DNA of 64,000 bases, taken from contig NC_087389.1 in the NCBI RefSeq assembly GCF_963675165.1, positions 2,700,001 to 2,764,000 of the forward strand, given 5' to 3'. Under the pieces are notes generated by a model. That model was given only the letters and a program-made list of their open reading frames with translations, did not search any database and had not been told where the DNA came from. Below are positions 23,401-34,371 of the stretch, piece after piece. Each line of letters starts with the position of its first letter. The first letter of the stretch is position 1. A program made the position numbers and the translations under genes. The DNA comes from Halichondria panicea (lineage: Eukaryota; Porifera; Demospongiae; Suberitida; Halichondriidae).

Positions 23401-26400
23401 AAATTCCATGAAAGTGAAGTTCATCCAGAAAACCTTTGTACACCTGCACACAGCAAAATATGTACCACACAAGCCAAAGGCAAGTATTCAGATACATAAT
23501 TTGCAGCATAGTAAAATTTAAGTATTTAAGTATTCATAATTACGAAGACAATGACAATTGTGGCCACGCACAAACTGGGATACACACACAAACACACACT
23601 AACCAGTTCTAATGGTTGCAAGAGGTTTGTGAGGTACTTAATCTCCTGCTGGAACATGTCCCAGACAGTATTGTGGTACTGAATGTCCTCCTGACTACTC
23701 TCCCCGCTCAAACACACGTCCGTCCATGGACGATCCTAAAATCACAATAGTACAGTACGTAATATAAATCAGATTATTAATCACTGTACTTAATTGGTCT
23801 CACATAATTTGTGGATGCAACTCAACCTTTGACATTAACGAGCTACTGTGTATTTTAGCTAAACTTACAATATACTTGGCAAGAGAATCACGTTGATTGG
23901 TGATAGGTATTTGAGAGAAGGTCTGGAAGATCTGCTCTATGGAGAATGTCTTATGTTGCTCTTCCCTTGAAATGTGTGTTTCTGAAAGAGTGGCTCGTTT
24001 ACGCCGGAAGAAAGTTGAGATCATGGAATTAGAGCGACCCCTTTGGCCTGTATAATATGTGACACGAGGTGTGGTAGGTAGTTAACAGCATAATTATTGT
24101 AACTAACTTGATTTCTTTTTAGGAGCCGTAGTGTCTCTGCCCAGGGAGTTTGTTACTGTAAGAGGTTTCTTGGTGGGTGGAGACGTTCTTCCGAATTTGA
24201 GTGGCTCATTATCAAGAGACTTGACAGACTCAGGAGGACTAAAGTGGAAACATACATGTAACGCTATAAGCAATGAGACGATTACATTCCCAAAAGTGAA
24301 CAAACAGGGATCTTTGGTCATGAGCCAAACCGCCTACATGTACACTACACAAGTTTAAAGTCAGCAACAGAAAACAGGAACCTAATTTTGGCCATTACTA
24401 ATACACAACATACCTCACAGCAACGGGCTCCGGACTAGTCTGTCTCTTGACTAACTGTATTGGAGCTAAGGTATTCTGTAGGAGTAATGGAGACGAGATC
24501 TAAACATGTGTAGGTGTGTAGGCATACACTGTAATAGTTTTAGAGCCTCTAAAGTTTTGTGCTCTAAAAAAACATGAGAAAGCATACAGAATGCCCGCTG
24601 TGACTCTAGTATGCATATCAAATACTGTACGTGCCACATTGGGTATATCCTGATCATGCATGCATTCTAAACTACCTGCACTTCCCTTAATTACGACAGC
24701 TCTATATTTTCGAGGCACTTAAATTTCGTGGAATGGTTGACTGCTTACCGGAAGCCACGCCTTTAATCTTTGTACGTTGCACATAATTCTAAACAATTTT
24801 TGTGGATTTAATTTTCGTTATTGCTAACCCACGATCTCCTCACATGCCGTACAGCGAAAATGTTCGCGTTTTTCGAAGGAAAACAGAAATCGCGAAAATT
24901 AACTGGGATAAACTCCCACGCACCGGTATTTCACATGCAAAGCTATTGGTGGGTGTGGTTTCCTGGCGGTTCATCCTGGCATTGAAACACGAATATTAGA
25001 ACCCACGAAAATATAAAGTGAAAGTTTTGCACCAGCAAAATTTTTCCACTATATATATAGTACATTATGGCATGGTCATCATTGGTAACTATCGTATAGT
25101 ATTACAACATAATTATATTGAAGCTTTAGAGAAATTATCATGGCCACGTCTTTTTATTAAGCAGAAATAAGAGCAATTTCTGTATATACAGTATATTTAC
25201 ACCGTACGTAAAATGTAAGCCTATAATTTTACATTGCCATTGGTATAGTCATCCACATTTATAAATGATGCGCTGGTTACCTTAGCAATATTATGGAGGG
25301 AGCAACTCCGTCTCTGTGATGCCGGGCTGGGGGGTGGTTTCTGCAACATCAGTATCATGTGTTACACGTATAGTGTGCCTCAATAAAAATGCACTGTTAG
25401 GGAGCTATTTAATAATGTAAATTTGATACCACATTTCCGTGATATCTAACAGCCATAATAATTATACAATAGCTTCTCGAATTAAGGTAATGCCTAAGAG
25501 CGTACCTCTCTTTCCGTTATGACATCTGAGAGTTGCCGTGACAATGGGGCCAAGTGTTCATTAGTAAATACCTGTGTTATTTTGAGCAATTGGTCTGAAT
25601 GAGGGAGATATGAGCTACTCATAAGCACCTAAAATTCATTAAGCTAGAATATCATTCTCCAGGATTGTAGTAGTAGCTATTCTCAAAATTGACAGGCTTT
25701 AAAAGTAGTAGCCTATAAAAGGGACCAAATGAGTTATTGGGTGGAATGGTGGGGCATAAGTCCCAAATGGATATCTCTTAATGAAATCTACTGCATTTAC
25801 ACACAGTGCAAGTGCATATAATGCAGTGCAGTGCAATATATGGTTGCCATAGTGATGCAACATGTTATATACTGAGCACTCACTGGGCAACAATGCTGTA
25901 TAGTGGGCTAAAAATTTACTATGGAATTCAGCAAAACTAATGAATACACTAAATTCCTTCAAAACACATGTCTTTTATTACGATTTATATGACCAGTCAG
26001 ACGACTTAACGTCATTGGGCAACAAGTTAGTTATTGCAGGCGCCCTCGTGCAACATGCCATATATTGCACTGGAGCAACATAATGCCCAAGGGCCGCAGG
26101 CTGGGCAATAACTAATACATACATTTAATGCAGCCACCAACACAAGTGACACCATTGCGTACATTCTTCATGGATTCCAGGGATGCAAATGTACAAAAAC
26201 ATATCAGTCTAGAATACATCACCAACCCCCCCCCCCCCCCTCCTCCACTCCACAACACAGCCATATGCACAGTAGGCGCACATTTTCTGTGTTCTTTCTA
26301 CGACCACTCACAATCAAGATTAACAGGTTCATAACATATAATATACTCACATGAAGAGACTCATTGGTCGGACTCCACACTCCAGCCATGTTATGATGAA

Positions 26401-28341
26401 CAGTGCCATTCATTTCCTTAGGCTGCAGGAGGCATGTGATGATTGTAAAAAGAGTGAAAGCCTATTTCCTTTCATGCGTAATAAAACAATCGTAGAAGGA
26501 TAATGACAGCAATATGTGCAAGCTGATATTAGCATAAACCAAAACATTGTGAGTGGCATAATAACAATCACATGGACAGTAGCTGCTGCTCAACAGACAA
26601 TAGAAACAAGTGGCTACAGGCTAAGTCGGTATTAACTTACATGTACACTGTACCACATGTACATGCATGTATTATGAAGAAATGTTGTATGGGTTGAGAG
26701 AACCTATTGAAGACTAATGGCTATGAATGACATTGACCGAGGGGTTTCCACTACATGTACACAAGCAGCAAAGATACAATGAATGAAACTGATAATTATG
26801 GCTGCGCACACAATGCATCCAGCTACAGTAGCCACGTGCACTCACATGAACTTGCTCGTTGGAATGTGACTCTTCACTGAGGGACTTGAGGTTCACCTGT
26901 GAAAATATAGCACGTGGAATATGGAATACTCTGACGGTTAGGGCCATGTTGTAATAAACCCGAAGTACTTAGTGGGACTTATAAGACGGCCATACAAATA
27001 TAAAACTGTAGCGAATATGTGGATGTAATAATTAACGTACAGTGTTAAAAATAATGAACATACCAATCCTCCTAGGCCTGTTACCTTTGGACTGCAAGGT
27101 TGGGAAACTGCAGATGAATATCACACCCACATTATGTGCAGTATTCAGCTCTTAAGGATGCTAGCTAATGTGGTTAGCGGAATTCCCACATTGATTGCCT
27201 CAGGATTATTAGTCAAAGCTCATTAGCTAATATTAGCTGTTATTACTGTTATTAACAGTATTCATGCGTGCTTGGAATGCAATCTCTAGGCTCACTTGAT
27301 CGCAAACGGGAGACATTCCTTTGAGGTGGAGTCATGCTGACAATGAGGGCAGGGGTGGGAGACTGCGGACTTACCTCAGAGTTCTGTAGGGGTACAATAC
27401 ATTTGCAGCAGCAACTGCACCAACAGCTGCTTTTTCATAGCTGCATTACTAACCAATCGTAATTGGTCACAGTTTACAACAACTCTAATAACAGTACAAA
27501 ATCGATCAAACAACAATATGCTGCACACTATTATTGCACATGGAGGAATTTATTACATGTGTGGGCATATATAGTCTTAATGGCATGTGACACAACTATG
27601 AATAACATAAAAAATTGCTAAACTTGTATTAACTTCTGGCAATCTACTTAGTGAGGAGGAGGAGGTCACGACAGGCCCAAACAACACTAAATTGGGAGTA
27701 ACCAATTTATAATAATTGTATAGGCTTATAGTTTGATAAGCTATGAATAATTCATTTCCTGTTCAGAGTTAGAACAAATTCTGAGAAAGCTTGTTAATTT
27801 TTAGGTAAGTTAGTGACAATTAGTTTACATCAGCTGGAACATTTCTTACAAGGAAACCTGGCAAGCTCTACAAACATATGTACATGCAATTAAGCTCCCA
27901 AGGAAGAACCCATAAACCCGATGTTGCGACTAGTAGTTATGAGCATGCTGCATCATAAACTGTACTAGCTCTTACCTGACTGAGGTCTGTATCTGCCCAG
28001 GGTAAATCTGGAGTCTCCATTCCAATGCGTAGCCCTAGATAGCAGGGAGGAAAAAATGCATACGCATTCTCAGAACACAACTTAACTATGTAGGACAGAG
28101 ATCACATGCAGACCGAACTAGCTATGATGCACACATCAAACTAAAAATTACTGATCTTACCATTTGGGCTTCTACTGGAGCTGCAGCGGCGGGTATCCAT
28201 CAGCTGCTCATGGAGGTGTCTTATCTTCTTATGGGCCTCAGCTTCTCTAAAGAGTGCTTGGTAGAGCTGATCCTGTAGCTTAGACACTTCATCGTCAGAA
28301 GCAGTCACCACCAGCATTTGTTCAGGGTTTCCAAGAGACAT
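20418..28341 (-). CDS. Dbl-family Rho guanine-nucleotide exchange factor (DH-PH)
   Basis: Nineteen exons join in frame to about 699 aa: 28161-28341, 27976-28034, 27375-27383 (9-nt micro-exon, tentative), 26846-26896, 26351-26422, 25506-25628, 25281-25340, 24414-24475, 24108-24238, 23869-24047, 23604-23735, 23348-23443, 23140-23238, 22818-23024, 22667-22745, 22387-22502, 22064-22246, 20962-21138 and 20418-20501. The N-terminus (MSLGNPEQMLVV...) predicts a short coiled coil (LYQALFREAEAHKKIRHLHE). A Ser/Pro/basic linker follows, with TFFRRKRATL. The DH domain runs from about residue 310 (YHNTVWDMFQQEIKYLTNLL, CR1) to KKDLSDLLIAPMQHQCHYQL (CR3, the helix contacting Rho switches). The PH domain has LHVFLFTDFLLFTE and ends in helix NKWLTQIFHAQ. 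It would load GTP on a Rho-family GTPase at membranes. It resembles PLEKHG or NET1-type GEFs, but I cannot fix the subfamily. Confidence 0.85.
21502..21761. mobile_element. inverted-repeat element in RhoGEF intron
   Basis: The left end contains TTAACGTATA then TATGCTTGACCAGAGGCCG. The right end carries the matching inverted sequence GGCCTCTGATCAAGCATAT and ACGTTAG. About 260 bp, non-coding, in the intron between the two PH-domain exons. Confidence 0.75.
24713..25075. repeat. dispersed repeat copy in RhoGEF intron
   Basis: It contains ATCGCGAAAATTAACTGG, GGATAAACTCCCACGCACC and GGTATTTCAC followed by GCACCAGCAAAATTTTTCC. A related copy, GGATAAACTTCCACGCACC with GATATTTCAC, lies at about 18750. 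Both show internal inverted similarity (ATTTTCG / CGAAAAT), suggesting an old foldback element. Confidence 0.55.
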
Positions 28342-28646
28342 GGCTAGCTATATTGCATGGAAACTAGTTAATTTCTAGAGTAGCCGGGCCAAAGAACTAC
28401 GGTTTATTTTTGTTTGCCACTGCAGGGGTGTGGCTAGCCTCGATCCCAGGCCGAGTTTTCGCTTTTATAACGGTTAGGCGAACAACTGGGATCGAGGCTT
28501 GAGTGACACGACCAGTTGTTTGCCTAACCGTTATAAAAGCGAAAACTCGGCCTGGGATCGAGGCTAGGGTGTGGCATAATTAAACTGATGAGTGACACGA
28601 TCATTACCAATTTGGATATAACTTGCATGCATACAGAAACAATCAG
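28342..28646. other. spacer between TMEM177 and RhoGEF with a foldback element
   Basis: This 305-bp gap between the 3' end of TMEM177 and the RhoGEF start codon is nearly half taken up by the inverted-repeat element at 28434-28567. It must also hold the RhoGEF promoter and the TMEM177 poly(A) region. Confidence 0.5.
28434..28567. mobile_element. near-perfect foldback element (CTAGCCTCGATCCCAGGCC)
   Basis: Two arms of about 56 bp are almost perfect reverse complements, beginning CTAGCCTCGATCCCAGGCCG and ending in the complement GGCCTGGGATCGAGGCTAG. They are separated by about 20 bp. The flanking GGTGTGG is repeated on both sides, a candidate 7-8 bp target duplication, which hints at a hAT-type origin. 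The end sequence matches that of the element at 7242 and partial ends near 17326, 17893, 19228 and 21245. Confidence 0.88.
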
Positions 28647-30889
28647 CTATCTTCCAACATAGTCATAGTCATTGCCACTCAATGCAAGTAGGTCATTCAA
28701 GCGTTCCAGTCGATCTACAGTGAAACATTAACAATTTTCAGGACGTGCATGAAAACCTACGCAGTGTTTATCTCAATGAACTGATTTAAAGTTTTTAACC
28801 AGCTCATTATTATGCTACTATGTGGAAGTAATCTCACAATTACACAAACTACTACGTCTAAAGAGTCTTTTGAATTTGAAGGTTTCGCTATAATTCATCA
28901 AAAATACTACATTGTATACATAACAACATTTCCCTCGTACTTATACAACAGTTTCTGACCTCTGTACGAAGGGTGACTCTTGAATGAGGCAGTGAATCTC
29001 TCCAGTGAGTATCTGCTAGGTGGTTCCCTACAACAGTACACAAGCCACCTTAACTTTAAAGTAAATGTAATTGAAGCTTAAGCAAAAACGTATTCTCTAA
29101 AGTCACAACTGAGATGATGAGCACTTAACTTGCTGTTCAGACACAAGACAAATCTAAGAATCAGCATACTCAAGTACCATTATAATTATGTAATGAGACA
29201 GTTGTACCTAAGTATTGATTCCAGCTGCATGCCTCTCCTCATTAGCTCTGCTCCTCCCTCGGCATAGCTCCGCCTACACACAGCAGCCATTTTGTCAGCT
29301 CTGTACTCTTGCCAGTGATCTGACAATAATTATAGAGAGTGGATAGAACTCTGGGACACCATGGGATATAGACCAAAGGTAGTAACCAATTATTTCAAGT
29401 TTAGCATAATTATGTAGAAGACATGCATGTATGAATGGGAATACATGTGATACTGGGAAGCTGAAATACATGTAAGTGCGAAGTGCAATCTCCTTGCAAC
29501 AGATAGGGTAACTGTTATGTTACTGCATTAGTTTCATTGAGTGTGTAGCAAGGCATAATTCCCCGGTAACTATATAGATTGCTGGCTCTATAGTTGCCAA
29601 TCAACACTGAAATTTGCTATTACGCATAAAACAATTTTTTTTATATACTTACGAATTGTTGATGAAATCTGCACTTGTGCAACGAGTGCAAGAGAGAACA
29701 ACAGTGGGAAAGCTGCCACTATTCGACCAGGAAACATAGCTACAACGTTACAGGGCAGAAAGGAATACTAATTAATGCATTGTATAGTACACATATGCAG
29801 GCTTTGTGTGTGACTTCAAATTTATCAGAATTGAATTATGCTATGAGCTTGCAGTAAGTGGACCTGGAATGCTTAAAATCAGTATCTGAGGTAGGCATGT
29901 TGCTGAAAAAAAATGCACTTACATTTGGATAAAAATAGAGCAAAGTGATACCCACAAACCAGCACAGCTGGTGATAATAGAGTGTGATAGACAAAGTCAT
30001 TGCTCTTCAAGTGAGCAACTTCATGAGCTATTCTGAAGTTGATGAGTTTAGCAGAGGGAGGGAGTATCTTAAGCAGCTGCTCTCCCTCCTCTGATTCCCA
30101 GTCAACTGGCTCTCCCTTCACAGCTATGTCACACTTATGTACATCCTTTGGGCTTCTAAAGAGCACTGTTCTGTGTGTGTGTGGGGGGGGGGGGCTATCA
30201 GAAAAATGCATGTTATATTGCACTAACATCGGTCACACTACATAAATAATAAATACAGCATTGCATGCATGTCAGTGGAGTGGATGTAGACGGTGAACAC
30301 CTTAATTGGGCACTTACGCATCTCGTGGACCTCAATTAAGAGTGTTCTAACTATGTTTATAGTCATAATATAATTTTAATCCCATGGCTGAATCAAAGTA
30401 GTAACTATTATTATTGCACGGGTACTCATACCACTAATCTATTTCACACCCACCTTGGTAGTCCAATGACAGCCCCCATGGGCAGAGCTGTAGACCCCCC
30501 ACACAAGCTGGAGAATCCTCTATTGACGAAAACCTGCACTCTCTCAGTGTTCGAAAGACCCTACAGTATCCACATACATGAGTACGGGTACATATTGCCT
30601 TATAGGCTTTTTACGTAATAATTTATTAAAATGAACATCCATTGTAAGAAATTTACCATAGACGCAGCAATCTTCCGAACATGAGCCACTAGTTCAATTG
30701 GTGCTTCAATCCTGTCAGCTTCTGAGCTGCAGGCATGCATGCATGGAGTCATTGGTAATATTGATGGACGATAGCACACCTCCATCTGATAATGGAAGGC
30801 AGAGCATGTGGGACAAAGTTGACACATAGAAGGCCTCCTGCGCACCAGTACACTAGACGCTTCATTCCGAAGATCCTGTTAGTTGACAT
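28647..30889 (-). CDS. TMEM177: TMEM177-like mitochondrial inner-membrane protein with HEXXH motif
   Basis: TMEM177 is a mitochondrial inner-membrane protein that works with COX20 in handling newly made COX2 (complex IV assembly). Eight phased exons: 30780-30889, 30657-30726, 30454-30560, 29923-30155, 29653-29739, 29208-29319, 28960-29027 and 28647-28714, about 284 aa (human 311). The first membrane segment is LVYWCAGGLLCVNFVPHAL. The middle has KGEPVDWESEEGEQLL (human HTVDWRSPAGARL), then INFRIAHEVAHLKSN. The next segments are VYHTLLSPAVLVCGYHFALFL and RIVAAFPLLFSLALVAQVQ. The matching human stretch is FALAREVVYLESS, so the metalloprotease-like HEVAH here is noteworthy. The start was placed at MSTNRIFGMKRL; an in-frame ATG lies further upstream. 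The first intron is only about 53 nt. The gene is head to head with NDUFAF3, 164 bp away. Confidence 0.88.
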
Positions 30890-31053
30890 CGATCCTATAA
30901 TGGCAAACCTTTTAATTATTATATCAAAACTCACAGGCCATTCTCAGCAACATTTGAGTCGGTAAAGGGTCAACACTCGGCCTTCTGACTTCTGGCTTTT
31001 GAAAACAATGAATTTAACTCATGATCTTTACCACTAACACCGCTTGAGAAGAT
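30890..31053. promoter_or_regulatory. divergent promoter, TMEM177 / NDUFAF3
   Basis: Only 164 bp separate the start codons of two genes whose products both act in mitochondrial respiratory-complex assembly. Any promoter must be bidirectional or overlapping. No TATA box was recognised. Confidence 0.55.
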
Positions 31054-33731
31054 ATGCTGTTCCTTGTCAGAACTCTCTGCAGAACATGCCAGAAGTTCTA
31101 TGGCAACTGGTATAAGAGCTTTGATCAGAGATTCTCCTGTATAATATTATTATGCTTTATTCTAGTGTAGGGTTGCTGAAACAGTCAAGTGTGCAGTATC
31201 GGTGGAACAGTGAGAGTGTGAGTGAAGAGCTGTTTATTCCGACCACCTTCAACAAGTTGGAGGCCTCGGACAGTGCTCCCATGGTGAACGGCTACACCAC
31301 TCAAGGTTTCATCGTCAACGGCAACACTGTGTACGGATCAGTAGCTCTACTGCCCAGGGGAATATTGAATTGGAAGGTATGCATGTTGGGTATAATTGAG
31401 TTCTATCACTATATGCAGAGCCAGAGGAGGTACGACATCCGCGTGTCTTTAACACACACATTCCGAACTTTGACCTAAGGAATGTGTGTCTAAAACGTTT
31501 CCTTTGACACACGGATGTCGTACCTCCTCTGATGCAGAGCATGACATTGCTGTACCAAAGTAAAGTATTATTGTTGTATTGACTGCAGGTGACTTCTTGG
31601 GAAGACTTAGTTGTGGAACAATTTGCATTATTCTATTTACTTCATCCAAAGATAGGTGAATTAACTTTTTGAATTGTTTCATGCAATAAATTTAAGCAAT
31701 TTTCCACCAGATATTGTAGTCCTGGGTACTGGGTCTAAAGTGCAACGAGTGAACCTTGAACTTCTTTATGGCCTTAAGAAGAAAGGACTTAACATAGAAG
31801 TACAAGACACGGTGCGTTTCAACAGGAATATTACTACCAATAGTTGACGATAATTACAGTGCCAGGAAAAATTTATTATTTTTGCGAGACTATGTCAAAT
31901 GAATTTATATGATGGTATAATTATAGCCAACAACTTCGAATAATTCAACTGGCGCTGCAATTACACAACTACGGTAGTGGTTATTCCCTATCAAGGTGTC
32001 ATGGATTTTGAAGTACAGGGGGGAAATAAGGCCATGCTTTTAAAAGTACAGTAGCCTAGAGAGTAAAATACCACAATAGGGTGAGTAGTTGTACTCCAAT
32101 GTATCTCAAGATTGGAACATTTGTGCTGATACCATGAATGAATAAGCTACAACATGATTACCCAAAAGTTGTTGTACTGGGAAGGTGAAAATGGGGGTGA
32201 TCGTAAAAAAAATGTGTGTAACATCAAATATCTCTAGACAAATTTTTTGTATCAAAAGATAGAAAATTTATTAACGATGAATGTACAAAAACAATTAGAC
32301 CTTAGCCGACAAATTTGCTTGACCGCTAAGCGAAAAGGCACTCAAAAACAAAAAACTCGATAATTGATAGTAATCAGTTTATAAACCATGCATATGTTAG
32401 ATTAAAATACGGCCTGGTATCTATTGCATGTGTAATTATTATAGGCGTGGTCCATACACGCCCATGTACTGTATACAAAGCTTTAGCTAGCTAACTGTGA
32501 CCCTCTATGGTGTTGTCGAGAATGCTTGCACACTAGTCTGAAACCAGAAGAGGCTCTCATCTACCTCTATGATGGTTGAATGGTCGTGATGTTTTGAAGT
32601 TGGTTTCTATACAAATGAGCTTCTTCTGGCTTCATGAAGACTAGTGTGCAAGCCTTCTCGACAACACAATATAGAGCATAAGCCACAGCTTCACAGGAGA
32701 CAAGTATTTGTTAAAATTAATACGGAAAGAAACTAGTAAACAAACTAGTTTACGGTATAATTTTACAACGATTTACTAATGTATACAAGTCCCCCAGATT
32801 CTGGGGGACTTAGTTTGCGCATGTGCACTATCACCCATGCAATAGAGACCAGGCCGTATTTTAATCGGCCTGGTCGAGGCTAATTAATGTTAGATAAACT
32901 ATTCAAGAATGTTGTGCCAAAGTTTCATACCTTACCCGAATTAAAACAATTGGCCTTTTCCATCGCTAAGCGATTGTCTACTATAGAAATGTTGGTGTTA
33001 TATATTATATAAACCACCACATACCCACCACCTTTGGTTGCCATGGAAATCTTTTTGGATGTGTTTTAGATAATTTGTTCACCAACACAATGGTCATATT
33101 TTTTTGGAATTGTTCCAATCCCAAAATATTTACATTTATGTACCAATATGCACGCACCTAATTGCGTTTATTAGACTAGGTACTGTAACCAGAAAATGTT
33201 GCTAAAAAAATGTTACTTAACTCAGTCATACAACTAGTACCTGAATGCAAATTTTTAGGCGGGGAGGGGGGGTTGGAGCCAGGGGGGATGTCCCCCCTTT
33301 CCCCCTCCCTGTATGACACCCTGCCTATATTATTCCCTACTTACACGTACCACAACCATACAAACCTTTACATGTACAATGAGCCTCACTGCAAAGATTT
33401 TTATGCTCAACTTCCTCTTCTGCGCGTGTGCGTATAGCTACCCAAATAATATACGCCAAGTTCCAAAGATGTTATAATAATACGTATATATACGTACATG
33501 TTGTACATGCATGTATCTCAATCTACTTACATCATGTCAGACTCAGATTTCACTACATACAGTTCAGCATAATGTGTTACAAAATCACCAAAGGAAGTGT
33601 GCATATTAATGCTTTTATTTATTTTGCCTCTTTTTTTGCAGCCGAACGCTTGTGCTACATTCAACTTCCTACTGAGTGAAGGGAGGCCAGCTGGAGCGGC
33701 TCTGATACCACCCGAACATATAGCAACTTAA
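31054..33731 (+). CDS. NDUFAF3: NADH dehydrogenase (complex I) assembly factor 3
   Basis: NDUFAF3 is a mitochondrial matrix protein (DUF498 / MTH938-like fold) that works with NDUFAF4 in early complex I assembly. Exons: 31054-31109, 31166-31376, 31589-31655, 31711-31811 and 33642-33731 (TAA), about 174 aa (human 184). The first exon encodes MLFLVRTLCRTCQKFYGN, a basic amphipathic presequence, joined through a 56-nt intron. A start at the ATG at 31152 would lose this presequence, so I chose 31054. The core has GYTTQGFIVNGNTVYGSVAL (human RGFMINGNRVLGPCALLP), FYLLHPKIDIVVLGTG, LNIEVQDT and PNACATFNFLLSEGRPAGAA, all close to human. The last intron is 1.83 kb and full of inverted-repeat elements. 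An inverted-repeat element also sits in the second intron. Confidence 0.95.
31422..31531. mobile_element. MULE-type MITE with 9-bp target duplication, copy A
   Basis: It begins CAGAGGAGGTACGACA and ends with the reverse complement TGTCGTACCTCCTCTG; here the arms extend through TCCGCGTGT / ACACGGA. The 9-bp sequence ATGCAGAGC is repeated exactly on both sides (31413-31421 and 31532-31540). Nine-base target duplications are characteristic of Mutator-like transposases. The 110-bp unit has no coding capacity. It lies in an NDUFAF3 intron. Confidence 0.93.
32400..32866. mobile_element. inverted-repeat element in NDUFAF3 intron
   Basis: The left end ATTAAAATACGGCCTGGT..CTATTGCATG is matched by the right end CATGCAATAG..ACCAGGCCGTATTTTAAT. 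The interior holds two copies of a stretch with ACTAGTCTGAAACCAGAAGA in opposite orientations, and blocks shared with the element at 7242-7645. No transposase frame. Confidence 0.82.
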
Positions 33732-34371
33732 AATTTAGTTCTTTGTATGCCGGCAGTAATCGTTATTAACAGTTTATTTTAGGGGAATATGCCCCCCCCC
33801 CTTGGATTAGTTTGGTCCTTATTCAAACATTGTGTCAACATTAACTGCATACACAATTATTAGTCTTGTTCAAAGTAAATGTCAATAATGCTATCAAGGT
33901 CATTGTCTGTGAGTTTGTTTGTATAGCTATAATTATTAAATGTGATAGGATATGATTTCCGTATTACTAGAATATTTTGCTGGTGAAACACCTTTGCAAA
34001 TGAACTAAATCAGCAGTAATTAATGTTGACCCTTTGTGATCTAACTATTTGCGTATTGGCAAGGATCGTGTGTATTTACTAGTAGATTTTGCGGATTTTA
34101 TTGTTGTGAATTGATCGACCATCGCAAAGTTCACAAATGTTTGATGCTCGCAAAACTAATACGGTATACAGTACCTAGTCTCCTCGATTTGAAATGCATC
34201 TTACACCATGCATGCACCCAAATAGCAAAGCTTTTTCTGAGGAACATGCCACAAATTTGTTGTACATACACTGTAATTATTATTAAAATGTTGGTTTCGG
34301 CATTTGACTCCCGTCAACCCAATGTGATAAGAAACAAGTGTAGGTCACTTATGTAAGGTTCCTGTTTGTCT
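33732..34371. other. convergent intergenic spacer with dispersed repeat
   Basis: This 640-bp gap separates the 3' ends of NDUFAF3 (+) and TUBGCP6 (-). It holds a C tract at 33791 and, at about 33970-34150, a copy of a repeat that reappears at the right edge of the window. Confidence 0.5.
33970..34150. repeat. dispersed repeat, copy 1 (GACCCTTTxxGAxCTAACTATT)
   Basis: The run GGTGAAACACCTTTGCAAATGA, CTAAATCAGCAG, TTGACCCTTTGTGATCTAAC, GTGTGTATTTA, TTTTGCGGATTT is collinear with about 63853-64000 (GGTGAAAAACGTTTGCGAATGA, CCAAATCATCAG, TTGACCCTTTTGCGAACTAAC, GTGTGTATTAA, TTTTGCGATTT). The repeat is non-coding. Confidence 0.75.

Noticed and set aside
27084-27106. 23-nt exon candidate TTTCCCAACCTTGCAGTCC.. 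in the RhoGEF intron
   Set aside because: Its length shifts the frame and would create a stop at the next exon.
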